Assembly: GCA_023957995.1 (NCBI GenBank)
Contig: JAMLGK010000007.1
Coordinates: 62,001-126,000 of the forward strand
Source: Microthrixaceae bacterium
GTDB taxonomy: Bacteria > Actinomycetota > Acidimicrobiia > Acidimicrobiales > Microtrichaceae
Length of the DNA stretch: 64,000 bases
Reading direction: 5' to 3'
The translations under genes and the position numbers were made by a program. The notes under the pieces were generated by a model. The model ran no database searches and was not told the DNA's origin. It was given only the letters and a program-made list of their open reading frames with translations. Positions 49,941 to 59,066 of this stretch are shown one piece after another. The first letter of the stretch is position 1; the number at the start of each line of letters is the position of its first letter.

Positions 49941-51521
49941 ATGGTCGACACCTCCATCGATGTGGTCCCGGGTCCGGCCGACCCGGCAACGCATGCGCTG
50001 AGCACCGACGCACCTCCGGCGGCGCCGCCCGCCCGCCGGCGCACGGACACCGGTGCGGGGCTGCCGGGTGGATCTGATGGGTCGGCCTCGGCGCTGTCCT
50101 GGGAGCGGGCCGTCTCGCTGTTCCTCGCAGGACTCGTAGCGTTGGCCGCAGCAGGTCCGATCTCCGACAACAGCCTGCTCACCCACATCGCCACCGGCAG
50201 GCTGCAGGCTTCGGGCGGGCTCCCCGACAGCAATCCGTTCCTGCGCACGTCCAGCGACTTTCCGGTACCGAGCTGGTGGTGGTCGGGGCTCCTGGGGTGG
50301 GCCGAACGCATCGGTGGGCTGGGAGCCGTTCGGCTGCTCACCGTTGCGGTCGCGGCGCTGCTCGGCTGGCTGGTGGTGAGGGCGTGTCGGACCCACGATG
50401 TGCCGGGTTCTCCGAGTGCGAATCCGTTGGTCCAGGCCCTTCCGGCTGCGGTTGTGCTGGTGCTGTTGTTCCCCTCGCTCAATGCCCGTCCGCACCTCGT
50501 CGGGTTCCTGCTGCTCACGGTGGCCCTGGTGGTTTGGCGCGAGCGACGCTCGCCATGGTGGCTGGTCCCCGTGTTCGTCGTCTGGGTGAACGTGCACGGG
50601 ACCTGGCTCTACGGAGCCGTGGTCCTCGGGGTGCTCTGGCTGGCCGAGATGCTCGATGACCGACAGCCACACCTGGAGCGGCTCCGGTGGGCAGGGACGG
50701 CGCTCGGTGGACTCCTGTTGGGCGGACTGTTCTATCCGGAGCGTTTCCGGCTGGTGCTCCTGCCCACCGAACAACTGGGAAGTTCCGCGGCGCGTTCTGC
50801 GATCGGCCAGTACGAGGAATGGCGACCGATCTCACCGGGCAGCCCGGTGCTGTGGGTGTTCGCACTCGTGGCACTGCTCGCTCTCTACGGTGCGCTGCGC
50901 TCCCGCGGTGACTCCCGCGTGCGCTGGGGATCGGTGGCAGCGGTGGTCCTCCTGGCAGCGATGGGTGCCAGCGCCTATCGGCTACTGCCGATCGCCGCCA
51001 TCAGCCTGGGGGCCTTCGCCGCCATGGGCATCGCGCGGCTCTCGGAGCTCCCCATCCCACCGCGTGTGATCGGCCGGATGCTCGGGGCTCTCGGCGTCGC
51101 GGCGATCCTGGCGGCCTGTGTGGGAGCGTCCCTCGGCCCGCACACCGACCTGTCCCGGTATCCGGTGGAGGAGGTCGACTGGCTCCAGGAGCGCGGGCTC
51201 GTGGCAGATCCCGATGTGGTGCTGCTCCACAACGACTGGGTCGGCAACTACCTGGAGTTCCGCTACGGGGACCAGGCGAACGCATGGGTGGATGATCGTC
51301 CCTCGGTGGAGACGCTGCTGGACTACGTGACCCTCAGACACACCGACGAGGGTTGGCAGGAGGCACTCGAGCGCGCTGATCCCGACGTGGTGCTCTGGCA
51401 GGCCGAGGATCCCCTCCCGGATGCCCTGATCGACACCGGCGGGTGGAGCGAGGCCCTCACCACGGACGATTTCCGCGTGCTCTGTCGCGCCACGTTCGCT
51501 GAGCGCTGCCTCCGGGGCTAG
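49941..51521 (+). CDS. Polytopic membrane protein, GT-C-like, unknown
   Basis: A 526-residue protein with a disordered 45-residue N-terminus and about ten hydrophobic segments. A short soluble C-terminal domain follows (WLQERGLVADPDVVLLHNDWVGNYLEFRYGD...VWQAEDP). The block VFVVWVNVHGTWLYG with LFPSLNARPHLVGF resembles membrane glycosyltransferase-fold (GT-C) proteins, but no catalytic motif is clear. It follows tadC by 18 bp and may be part of the Tad transcription unit. Its 3' end overlaps the convergent acyltransferase gene by 65 bp. Confidence 0.7.
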   Translation: MVDTSIDVVPGPADPATHALSTDAPPAAPPARRRTDTGAGLPGGSDGSASALSWERAVSLFLAGLVALAAAGPISDNSLLTHIATGRLQASGGLPDSNPFLRTSSDFPVPSWWWSGLLGWAERIGGLGAVRLLTVAVAALLGWLVVRACRTHDVPGSPSANPLVQALPAAVVLVLLFPSLNARPHLVGFLLLTVALVVWRERRSPWWLVPVFVVWVNVHGTWLYGAVVLGVLWLAEMLDDRQPHLERLRWAGTALGGLLLGGLFYPERFRLVLLPTEQLGSSAARSAIGQYEEWRPISPGSPVLWVFALVALLALYGALRSRGDSRVRWGSVAAVVLLAAMGASAYRLLPIAAISLGAFAAMGIARLSELPIPPRVIGRMLGALGVAAILAACVGASLGPHTDLSRYPVEEVDWLQERGLVADPDVVLLHNDWVGNYLEFRYGDQANAWVDDRPSVETLLDYVTLRHTDEGWQEALERADPDVVLWQAEDPLPDALIDTGGWSEALTTDDFRVLCRATFAERCLRG

Positions 51522-52476
51522 CCGCGCCCTGCTGCGCCGGCCGGCGCCTCTCGAGGAGCCAGTCCCGGCGCCACGAGTCGATGTCAGGGCCGCGCAGGCC
51601 CGGCGATTCGCCCCTCGTGGCCGCCAGCCGGGCGGAGTACCAGTCGGAGGTGGTCTCATCCGCCAGCAGCTCCAGGGTGCCCTCGATGCGGGATGCGAAC
51701 CTCCGGGCATCCAGGTCGCCGTGGGTCAGCGGAGGGCCGAAGTTGACCACCACCCGTCCCGGCCGGGGCATCGAGGAGCCCTTCGGCAGGACCCGGTCGG
51801 TTCCGTGGATGTGGATGGGTACGACAGGCACGTCGCAGCGCACGGCCAGGTAGGCGGCGCCGCCCTTGTGCTCCTGTCCCCAACCGTCGGGACTCCGTCC
51901 ACCCTCGGGAAAGACCAGCAGCGACCAGCCCTTGTCGATCAGCTCGGCCGCAGCGAGTGCGGAGCGCCGTGACACCCTCTTTCGTTCCATGGGCACCGCA
52001 CCCCAGAACCATGCCGCCGCTGCCGCGCGACCGGGCGTGTCGAAGAAGTAGTCGGCGGCGGCGGCGACCACGAGTTCGTGGCGCCAGGGCCGCGGCAGAG
52101 CGCCGGTGACCACACCGGTGTCGAGGTGGCTGTGGTGGTTGGCGACGAAGACCGCCGGGCCCTCCAGCTGGTCGATCCGGTCGCGGTTGACGACCTGCGG
52201 TGCGCACAGGGCCGTGGTGACCGCTCGCCCCAGCGTCTCCTGGGTGGCCACACGAGTGGCGCGGGCGAGGGGTCGCCGGGCCCAGGACGACTCGTAGCGG
52301 TCACCCAGCGGCGGTCCGGGCAGTGGTTCCACCGACGACGGGGTCGGCGCGGAGGTGACCGGGAAGCCCGCGGATCGCACCAGAGCGGCCGGGTTGAGGG
52401 CGCGGAGGCGCGCCAGGTCGGGCACTCCGCGGCGCGGACCGGCCGTCCGGCGCGAACCGGAGGACCTGTCGCTCAC
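51457..52476 (-). CDS. 1-acylglycerol-3-phosphate acyltransferase-like (PlsC family)
   Basis: A 339-residue acyltransferase with the NHxxxxD motif VFVANHHSHLDTGVV (about residues 110-124), GAVPMERKR and FPEGGRSPDG (motif III) and VPIHIHGTDRVLPKG (motif IV). It has no clear TM helix, and N- and C-terminal Arg/Pro-rich tails. It is the last gene of the minus-strand lipid-type operon, overlapping the LarA-like gene by 4 nt. The acyl donor and acceptor are unknown; the FAR domain upstream suggests long acyl chains. Confidence 0.88.
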   Translation of the reverse strand: MSDRSSGSRRTAGPRRGVPDLARLRALNPAALVRSAGFPVTSAPTPSSVEPLPGPPLGDRYESSWARRPLARATRVATQETLGRAVTTALCAPQVVNRDRIDQLEGPAVFVANHHSHLDTGVVTGALPRPWRHELVVAAAADYFFDTPGRAAAAAWFWGAVPMERKRVSRRSALAAAELIDKGWSLLVFPEGGRSPDGWGQEHKGGAAYLAVRCDVPVVPIHIHGTDRVLPKGSSMPRPGRVVVNFGPPLTHGDLDARRFASRIEGTLELLADETTSDWYSARLAATRGESPGLRGPDIDSWRRDWLLERRRPAQQGAASPGGSAQRTWRDRARGNRPW

Positions 52477-54083
52477 GTCACGTCCGCCATCATCAGCGGA
52501 GGGTTCTTGAAGTAGGTGATGGTCGGTCGTGGCCCGACGATGTCAGATGCGATCTCGAGAGCGTCGTCCATGGTGCTCGCGGGCCGGTAGCCGAGCCGGC
52601 GCACCGTGGCCGGGTCGCCACCCAGGACCACCACACCGCCCAGGTGCTCGAGGGCATGAGCTCCCCAGTACCACATGTAGAACGGATGCACGCCGTGGTA
52701 GGCGTTGCCGGTTCGGTACAGATGCCGGTACCACTCGTCCTCGGCGTAGCGCTTCTCGAACCGCTCGGCCATCACCGTCGGATCGGTCGTCTCGGGCAGC
52801 ACCTCCTCGAAGAAGTCGATGTAGCTCGGGTGGTGCACCGGGTTGAACTCGGGGGTCGTCGGGTGGCTCATGATCACCACGCCGCCCTCCCGAACCAGCG
52901 GGCGACCCCTGTAGAGGTTGAAGAAGTAGCCGAGCCCGAGGCAGTGCACGAGGATCGGGTTCATGATCGAATCCACGTTGTAGGGCGAGATGTACGGCAG
53001 CCCGAACAACAGCACGTCGGTCTGGCCCTCGACCGGTACGAGTTGTTGGCGGTGCACCTGAGCCGTGGTCAGCTCGTGGACCGCCTCGACCTCTCCCGCC
53101 TGCACCGAGGTCAGTCCGTAGGGAGCACGCCAGCCGTGCAGGACCTTGCGGCGTCCGGCCGCCGGGAGCCGATCGAGCGCCGCGCGCGAGGCCATGAACG
53201 AGGCGCGGTCGCGTACGTTCCACTCCCATTCGCGCTTCGCCAGCACCGACATCGGTCCGTCGCCGTAGAGATCGTTGTTGACCGTGGTCTCGATCTGGAA
53301 CACCTCGACGCCCGCGCTGCGCAGCACCTCACCCTGGCGCCAGTTGCTGTGGTGCAGTTCCGAGTTGTGGCGATCCATGAAGGACCGGCTCCGGGTCATC
53401 GTCGCCGGATTGTGGTGGTGGCGCAGCGCCCTGTAGCCCGACAGACCGGTGGCGGTGGACTTCCAACCCCCGTCCATGGCCACGAGGTTCAGGTTCACGT
53501 ACACCACGAGGTCCGACTCGGCGGCCCGCTTGGAGATCTGCACCTCCTCGCCGTGGTCGGTGGTGCCCAGCACCACCATGGCCTCCGGGTCCTCCGCGTC
53601 GTGGTTGTACAGGGTGCCCCTGGGTGCGAACGCCTCATAGACCCGGTCGCCGACGACGTGGCGCAGCTCGGCGTCGGTCATCCGACGGTGCAGTGCAAGC
53701 GCTGCGATCAGGTGGACGTCATCCACCCCGGCATCGGCTGCCAGGTCGAGCACCGATTCGATCACGAGCTGGCGCACATCCGGACGGCGCATCGGTGGCA
53801 GTGGCAGCGAGACGTCGTCGAAGGCGATCGTGAGCTTCATGCCGGCGAACAGGCGGGCGCTCAGCGGATCGCTGCCGACAGGTGAGGCGAGTGCCTCGCG
53901 CACGGCCCGCGCCGGATCCTCGATCGGTTCCAGCGGCTCCGGGGGATAGATGATCCGGGAGCGGTCCGCGGGCAGCTTCTGCAGGCGCAGCTGCTCCCCG
54001 TGGTGCATGAGCACCGGCGGGGTGGAGCGGTCCACGTCCAACACGAGGCCCGGACGGGGGCGGTACTGACGGTCTCGACTCAT
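52473..54083 (-). CDS. LarA-like (DUF2088) protein, possible nickel-dependent racemase relative
   Basis: A 536-residue protein. Its N-terminal half matches LarA lactate racemase in order: VGSDPLSARLFAGMKLTIAFDD, LPLPPMRRPDVRQLVIESVL, ALALHRRMTDAELRHVVGDRVYE with one catalytic-type His, and GGWKS with the Lys that holds the nickel-pincer cofactor in LarA. The DxTRPxP loop of LarA is changed to DDVSLPLPP and I do not see the second catalytic His in place. The C-terminal half is divergent. It may use the pincer cofactor on another substrate or have lost it. It is coupled by 4-nt overlaps to the ADH and acyltransferase genes. Confidence 0.72.
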   Translation of the reverse strand: MSRDRQYRPRPGLVLDVDRSTPPVLMHHGEQLRLQKLPADRSRIIYPPEPLEPIEDPARAVREALASPVGSDPLSARLFAGMKLTIAFDDVSLPLPPMRRPDVRQLVIESVLDLAADAGVDDVHLIAALALHRRMTDAELRHVVGDRVYEAFAPRGTLYNHDAEDPEAMVVLGTTDHGEEVQISKRAAESDLVVYVNLNLVAMDGGWKSTATGLSGYRALRHHHNPATMTRSRSFMDRHNSELHHSNWRQGEVLRSAGVEVFQIETTVNNDLYGDGPMSVLAKREWEWNVRDRASFMASRAALDRLPAAGRRKVLHGWRAPYGLTSVQAGEVEAVHELTTAQVHRQQLVPVEGQTDVLLFGLPYISPYNVDSIMNPILVHCLGLGYFFNLYRGRPLVREGGVVIMSHPTTPEFNPVHHPSYIDFFEEVLPETTDPTVMAERFEKRYAEDEWYRHLYRTGNAYHGVHPFYMWYWGAHALEHLGGVVVLGGDPATVRRLGYRPASTMDDALEIASDIVGPRPTITYFKNPPLMMADVT

Positions 54084-55318
54084 CTGGTCCCCTGCGGATC
54101 GAAGCAGATCTTGGTGGCGCCGCGGCGGCCGGCGGCCGCTGCGTGCGCGATGGCATCGGTGGAACGCGACAACGGGTAGGTGGCACTCACCAGGGCCCCG
54201 AGATCGGCTGCCGCCACCAGCTCCATCGCGAGGTCGAAGGTGCGGTACTCGGTTCCGTCGAGCCTCTCGGTGCCGTAGGTGTAGGCACCGCTGAGAGCTA
54301 TCTCACGCTGCCACAGCGGCGTGAGGTCCACGGTCGTGACCCCCGGCATCCCGACCATCACCACGCGGCCTCCGGGCCTGGTCACAGCGAGGGCGAGAGC
54401 GAGGCTCGACGAGGTGCCTACGCAGTCGATGGTCACGTCCACTCCGCCGGTGCAGCGTTGTTGGGCGCCGCTCCCGATGACCATCGTCCCGGTCACCCTG
54501 CGCACTGCCCGGATGAGTTGGGCATCGGTGGCGACCGTCGTCGGTAGAGACCCGGCCAGCGAGCGCGCCAGGTCCTGTTGGTGGGGGTGTCGGGCTGCGA
54601 CGACCAGCTGTCGAGGTGGGCAGTGGCGGGCGATGGCCGCGACGACGGCGAGTCCCATGGTGCCGGCGCCGATCACGGCAGTGGTGTCTTCCGAGGCGAT
54701 CCCGGCGGACAGTGCCGCGTGCAGCGCACATGCGGTGGGCTCCACCATGACCGCCGCCGTGTCGTCGAGTTCGTCGGGAACCTCGTGCAACTGGCTGAGG
54801 TGCGCTGACATCTCACTGGCCCATGCGCCCCCGGTGCTCTCGCAGAAGCCCGTCTGCAGTCCCGGCTCGAGATGACCGTGCGACAGCCGTTCGCAGCGGC
54901 CGAGGTCGCCGTTGGCGCACGCCCCGCACAGCGGGTGCACACCCCGGGCAACGCAACCGAGGACCGGTTCGAGCACCACGCGGCGGCCGTCGTGGTCGGC
55001 CACCACCTCGTGGCCCGGTACGAACGGCAGTGACACGATCGGTTCGAACCACCTCGATGAGCGTCCGTCCACCGCTGCGAGGTCGGATCCGCAGATGCCC
55101 GCCAGACGAGGTCTGATCCTCACCCAGGAGTCCGCGTCTATCGCGGGAGGGGCGAAGTCCTCGGTGTGGCGCAGCGGCCCTGTTCCCGCACCGGCACCCG
55201 GGCGCAGCGACGAAGCCAACCGGGCGAGGCCGAAGCGGGCGGGGGAGTCCTCGAACACGAGGGCCTCACCGCGCAGCGGACGCTTCCTCTGTGCATCGGC
55301 GGTCGTGGGTCCGGTCAT
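54080..55318 (-). CDS. Zinc-dependent alcohol dehydrogenase (MDR family)
   Basis: A 412-residue medium-chain dehydrogenase. The catalytic zinc ligands are in LAGICGSD (Cys) and VPGHEVVAD (His, Glu). The structural zinc set is in HPLCGACANGDLGRC. The cofactor loop GAGTMGLAVVAAI lies in the Rossmann domain, with MVEPTACALHAAL before it. An N-terminal extension of about 45 residues precedes the GroES-like fold. Placed between a FAR-like reductase and a LarA-like protein, it may oxidise or reduce the fatty alcohol or a linked hydroxy acid; this is inference. Confidence 0.88.
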   Translation of the reverse strand: MTGPTTADAQRKRPLRGEALVFEDSPARFGLARLASSLRPGAGAGTGPLRHTEDFAPPAIDADSWVRIRPRLAGICGSDLAAVDGRSSRWFEPIVSLPFVPGHEVVADHDGRRVVLEPVLGCVARGVHPLCGACANGDLGRCERLSHGHLEPGLQTGFCESTGGAWASEMSAHLSQLHEVPDELDDTAAVMVEPTACALHAALSAGIASEDTTAVIGAGTMGLAVVAAIARHCPPRQLVVAARHPHQQDLARSLAGSLPTTVATDAQLIRAVRRVTGTMVIGSGAQQRCTGGVDVTIDCVGTSSSLALALAVTRPGGRVVMVGMPGVTTVDLTPLWQREIALSGAYTYGTERLDGTEYRTFDLAMELVAAADLGALVSATYPLSRSTDAIAHAAAAGRRGATKICFDPQGTR

Positions 55319-57741
55319 GGCGCGGTCCGGTCCAGTGGTCGGCGACGCTGGCGCGGTCGGCCCCAGCGCGGAGCGAGGGGCAACAGCGGAGGTCTGTGGC
55401 CCCGGGCGGTGTCGAACTCCTCGATCAACCAGCCGCGCGTCCGGGCGATCGTGGCGAGCCGGGGTTCGGGGTTCACCGCCACCGGGAACCCGACGGCCTC
55501 GAGCAGCGACAGATCGGATGACGAGTCCGCGTAGGCGACCGACTCCGCAGGATCGAGCCCGTGTCGCTCACAGAGCTCGCGCAGCACCGCAGCGCGCGCC
55601 TCCGCGGTGGGCGGCGCGCCCGAGAGGTGCCCGGTGAGGACCTCGACACCGTTGCGGACCTCGGTCGTGGCCTCTGCGCACACGATGTCGTCGAACAACG
55701 GAGCCAGCGGCTCCACCACGAGATCGAGTGCACCGGTGATGAGCACCGTGCGGTGGCCCAACCGGCGGTGTTCGCGAACCCTGCGCAGCGCATCGGGGAA
55801 CGACCTCGACAACAACAGGTCGCTCATGGCGTCGGCGGCATCTGCGCGGATCTGCTCCACCGGAGCCCCTTCGTAGCGTCTGTAGAAGGAACGCAGGAAG
55901 TCCGATCTGTCGGACCTGTCAGCAGCGAGGAGGCCGGGCGCCTCCGCGAGCAGTCGCGCCACCAGACGGGCCCGGTCGGCGGTTCCGAGGCGTCGCCCTG
56001 CCAGCCATGCGTAGGTGCTCACCACGTTGGATGCGATCAACGTGTTCTCCAGGTCGAACGCCGCGAGGTGACGTTGTTCGGAGAGGACCTGGCCGCGCAG
56101 CCGGTTGGCACGCCGCTCGGGGTCGCGCTTGGCGCCGGTGGTCGCGGCGCGTCCGTGTTTCACCACCGAGGGAAGGTGGATCCGCGGGATGTAGTCGTCC
56201 CATTCGATGGCGCGTGGATCCAGCTGCATCGGACCGGGCGAGCCCTCGACGCCATCGGCGCCCCGCGCCTCGAGGTCCGCCAGCTCGAGCAGGCGGTCGA
56301 CCCCGTAGACGGCCTCGCACTCGGTGTAGGCGCCGTACAGCTCGACGTAGGACAGGGCTCGTTGGGCGGCGGCGCGTCGGAGCTCCAGTTGGGCTCCCCA
56401 CCTGGCGGCCCTGCCGCGCAGCGGCAGGTTGCCGACGATCCGCTCGACGCGTTCCAGACCGCCCGTGGCCACACGCAGCTGGCGCTCCACCCGACCCCGC
56501 CCGGGAAAGGTCCAGTCCGGCACCACGATCGGCTGGCCGTGGTCGTCGTGCAACGGGTGTTCGAGGAACCAGTCGCGCACATTGTCCACGAGCACCTGGT
56601 ACTGCAGCGGGTTGATGCCACCGGATGCGACCTGGACGATGTCAGGGGCCTCGGAACTCGACGGGTTGGCGGCAGCAGCGAGGATCGCCGATACGACCAG
56701 GTCGACCGGGATCACGTCCACGATGCCCTCGGGCACTCCCGGGAACTCCTTGAGCAGGCCGCGGGCGTAGGAGAGGATGATCGGCTCGGCCATCCGGAAG
56801 CCGCGGATCCAGCCCGGTGATGGTTCGGCCAGGGCGGACTCGATGATCGAGGGTCTGACAACGCTGAGTGTCGGCGTCCGGCGTCCCTCGGCCCGGATCC
56901 CGTCGAGCGTCTCGCCCAGCGCCACCTCGCCGAGCGCCTTGGTCAGGGCATAGGCGTCGGGCCACCCCAACGAAGCGGCACGGGAACGGCCGGCACTCAC
57001 CAGCGAGTCCGCCACCCAGTCGCGCCGGAGCTGCTCGGTGCGTTCCGACAGGGCAGGGCCACCAGCTGGTCCGAGCACCGAGCGGGCGGTCTTCGCGAAC
57101 TCGGCGAGTCGGTCCGGGTGTCGACTGGCCGCATCGGTGTCAGCCCGGGTCCTGCGTGCAGCGGCCACCTCGGCCTGCCAGTCGATGTCGACGAAGAACG
57201 GGTTGGAGCGAACCGGTTCCTCGGGGGCCGCCCCCCGGCGGTTTCCTGCCACGTAGCAGGTGCTGACGGTCACCAGATGGGGTACCGGCCGGCCGTGGGT
57301 CCCGAAGGCCTCGTCGATGGTCCGTGCGATGCGGACCGGACCGAGCAGGTTGACCTCCACAGCTCGGTCGAGCGGGGCATCGAAGGCGACCGTCGCAGCC
57401 GAGTGGATCACCACATCGCACGTGCTGAGCGCCTGCAGCCCGGCCGCGTCGAGCCCGAGGCGGTCGGTGCCCACGTCGCCGGCAACCACCTCGACCCGAC
57501 GCTGCGCCATGTCGGCGAAGCCGTCCTTGCCGAGTTCATCGCGCAGGCGGTCGAAGGCATCGTTGCGCAGCACCTCGCGCTCGACCCGCGAGCGGGCATC
57601 ACGCCGTCGGCCGTCGCGGACCAACAGCACGACGGTGCTCTCGGGGACGCAGCGCAGGATCCGTTCGGTGAGCGCGGTGCCCACGAACCCGGTCGCCCCT
57701 GTGATGAAGATCCGCTTGGCGGAGAGTGCGTCGGCGATCAC
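55315..57741 (-). CDS. Fatty acyl-CoA reductase-like domain fused to HAD-IB phosphatase
   Basis: An 808-residue two-domain protein. The N-terminal half is an NAD-binding_4 (FAR) extended SDR: RIFITGATGFVGTALTERIL at residues about 10-30, VIHSAATVAFD, VSTCYVAGN, the Tyr-Lys pair in DAYALTKALGE, RPSIIESALAEP and a FAR C-terminal-like part. The C-terminal ~220 residues are HAD-IB: motif I is AFDLENTLIASN, with Glu where DxD normally has its second Asp; TVLITGALDLV is motif II and YADSSSDLSLLEAVG is motif IV. GTG 57741 is chosen, 15 bp past the ddl stop; earlier starts run antisense-like through ddl. Predicted to make fatty aldehyde or alcohol; the HAD substrate is unknown. Confidence 0.85.
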   Translation of the reverse strand: MIADALSAKRIFITGATGFVGTALTERILRCVPESTVVLLVRDGRRRDARSRVEREVLRNDAFDRLRDELGKDGFADMAQRRVEVVAGDVGTDRLGLDAAGLQALSTCDVVIHSAATVAFDAPLDRAVEVNLLGPVRIARTIDEAFGTHGRPVPHLVTVSTCYVAGNRRGAAPEEPVRSNPFFVDIDWQAEVAAARRTRADTDAASRHPDRLAEFAKTARSVLGPAGGPALSERTEQLRRDWVADSLVSAGRSRAASLGWPDAYALTKALGEVALGETLDGIRAEGRRTPTLSVVRPSIIESALAEPSPGWIRGFRMAEPIILSYARGLLKEFPGVPEGIVDVIPVDLVVSAILAAAANPSSSEAPDIVQVASGGINPLQYQVLVDNVRDWFLEHPLHDDHGQPIVVPDWTFPGRGRVERQLRVATGGLERVERIVGNLPLRGRAARWGAQLELRRAAAQRALSYVELYGAYTECEAVYGVDRLLELADLEARGADGVEGSPGPMQLDPRAIEWDDYIPRIHLPSVVKHGRAATTGAKRDPERRANRLRGQVLSEQRHLAAFDLENTLIASNVVSTYAWLAGRRLGTADRARLVARLLAEAPGLLAADRSDRSDFLRSFYRRYEGAPVEQIRADAADAMSDLLLSRSFPDALRRVREHRRLGHRTVLITGALDLVVEPLAPLFDDIVCAEATTEVRNGVEVLTGHLSGAPPTAEARAAVLRELCERHGLDPAESVAYADSSSDLSLLEAVGFPVAVNPEPRLATIARTRGWLIEEFDTARGHRPPLLPLAPRWGRPRQRRRPLDRTAP

Positions 57742-57755
57742 GGCAAGCGATTCTG

Positions 57756-58889
57756 TCAGCTCGGCCTGACCGGTCGGGAGGACCGGCGTAGGTGGATCTC
57801 GAGGGCCAGGGCAACGAGTTCGTCGATCAGGCCCGCGTAGGTGAGCCCGCTGGCCTCCCACAGCTTCGGATACATCGAGATGGGCGTGAACCCGGGGATG
57901 GTGTTGACCTCGTTGACGAGGAACTCCCCGCTGCCGTCCAGAAAGAGGTCGACGCGTGCCATTCCGGCACAGCGCAGGGTCTCGAAGGTGCGGATCGCGA
58001 GGTCACGACCCCGATCCATCGTCGCGGCGTCGAGTTCGGCCGGGATCACGGTGCTGGCGGTTCCGTCGACGTACTTGTCGTCGAAGTCGTAGAACTCGGC
58101 ATCGGTCACGACCTCGCCCATCACCGACGCACGGGGTTCCTCGTTGCCCAACACCGCGCACTCGAGTTCCCGTCCGTCGACCGCGGCTTCGACGACGACC
58201 ACGTCGTCGTAGGCCATGGCAGCATCGACAGCTGCCCGGAGGTCCCCGACCGGACCCTCGTGACGGCTCACCCCGATCGAGGAACCCATGTTGGCGGGCT
58301 TGACGAACAACACCGGCCCCAGTTCCGAGATGATCTCCTCCAGATGCGCGTCGGTGGGTGGCATCGATGAGTGGATCGTGCGCCACGCGGTCTGGGGGAT
58401 GCCTTCCGCCCTGAGCACCGTCTTGGCCATCGCCTTGTCCATCGACACCGCCGACGACAGCACACCCGAACCGACGTAGGGCACGCCTGCTATCTCCAGC
58501 AGGCCCTGGATCGTGCCGTCCTCGCCGTTGGGCCCGTGCAGGATCGGCAGTACGACCGTGGGGACTCCGGGCGTAGCGCTCCCGGCGGTTGCGAGGTAGT
58601 GCAGCAGCTCCAGGTGGGCACCGGTTGCCCTCAGCTCATCGGAAGCCTCTGCTGCAACGAAGGATCCTCCGCGGGTGATGCCCACCGGAACGACCTCGTA
58701 GCGGTCCCGGTCGAGTGCGGCCAGTACGTGGCTGGCCGACACACAACTGATGTCGTGTTCGGCCGAGCGTCCTCCGAAGAGCACGACGAGGCGAACCCTC
58801 TCGGGTAGTTCGCCCCGGTCGGCCGCGCCGGGTCCGGCGAGATCTGTGGGTCGGCCGGACCGCGCGGGCCCGCCCTGCTGATCCTGCAT
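57756..58889 (-). CDS. ddl: D-alanine--D-alanine ligase
   Basis: ATP-grasp ligase making D-Ala-D-Ala for peptidoglycan. The 377-residue protein has RLVVLFGGRSAEHDISCVSA, VLPILHGPNGEDGTIQGLLE, YVGSGVLSSAVSMDKAMAK, VLFVKPANMGSSIGVS and EVNTIPGFTPISMYPKLW. Two ATG codons in a row (58892 and 58889) follow a TAGACT box; the second has the 7-nt spacing seen for other leaderless genes and is used here. It is the first gene of the FAR-ADH-LarA-acyltransferase transcription unit and is divergent from murF. Confidence 0.95.
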   Translation of the reverse strand: MQDQQGGPARSGRPTDLAGPGAADRGELPERVRLVVLFGGRSAEHDISCVSASHVLAALDRDRYEVVPVGITRGGSFVAAEASDELRATGAHLELLHYLATAGSATPGVPTVVLPILHGPNGEDGTIQGLLEIAGVPYVGSGVLSSAVSMDKAMAKTVLRAEGIPQTAWRTIHSSMPPTDAHLEEIISELGPVLFVKPANMGSSIGVSRHEGPVGDLRAAVDAAMAYDDVVVVEAAVDGRELECAVLGNEEPRASVMGEVVTDAEFYDFDDKYVDGTASTVIPAELDAATMDRGRDLAIRTFETLRCAGMARVDLFLDGSGEFLVNEVNTIPGFTPISMYPKLWEASGLTYAGLIDELVALALEIHLRRSSRPVRPS

Positions 58890-58896
58890 CATCGGC

Positions 58897-58902
58897 AGTC
58901 TA
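58897..58902 (-). promoter_or_regulatory. -10 box (TAGACT) of ddl and the downstream operon
   Basis: TAGACT on the minus strand is 7 nt from the second of two tandem ATG codons of ddl. Confidence 0.5.
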
Positions 58903-58931
58903 GGAAGCGTGGCCACACGCCCGGGACGTGT

Positions 58932-58937
58932 GAGAAT
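58932..58937 (+). promoter_or_regulatory. -10-like box (GAGAAT) for murF
   Basis: GAGAAT points toward murF and lies 29 bp from the divergent ddl box. Initiation near 58944 would exclude the ATG at 58941 as a start. Confidence 0.3.
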
Positions 58938-59066
58938 CGCATGGTCGTCGGCACTCGCCGCCGGCGCCCAGAGGTGACCCAGGAGCAGAAGCGTGCTGGC
59001 AGTACCCCGATTGCCCGAAACCCCCCGACCGCCCGGCGATCGGGCTTCGACCCGGGGGCATGGCGG

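Noticed and set aside
48912..50774. A 620-codon minus-strand frame opposite tadC and the GT-C-like gene
   Set aside because: Low-complexity Arg/His/Gln-rich translation; the plus-strand frames have clear TadC and membrane features.
57742..57861. Longer start of the FAR-HAD protein at 57861
   Set aside because: The added 40 residues lie within the 3' end of ddl in another frame and read Arg/Pro-rich; GTG 57741 starts 11 residues before the Rossmann loop as expected.
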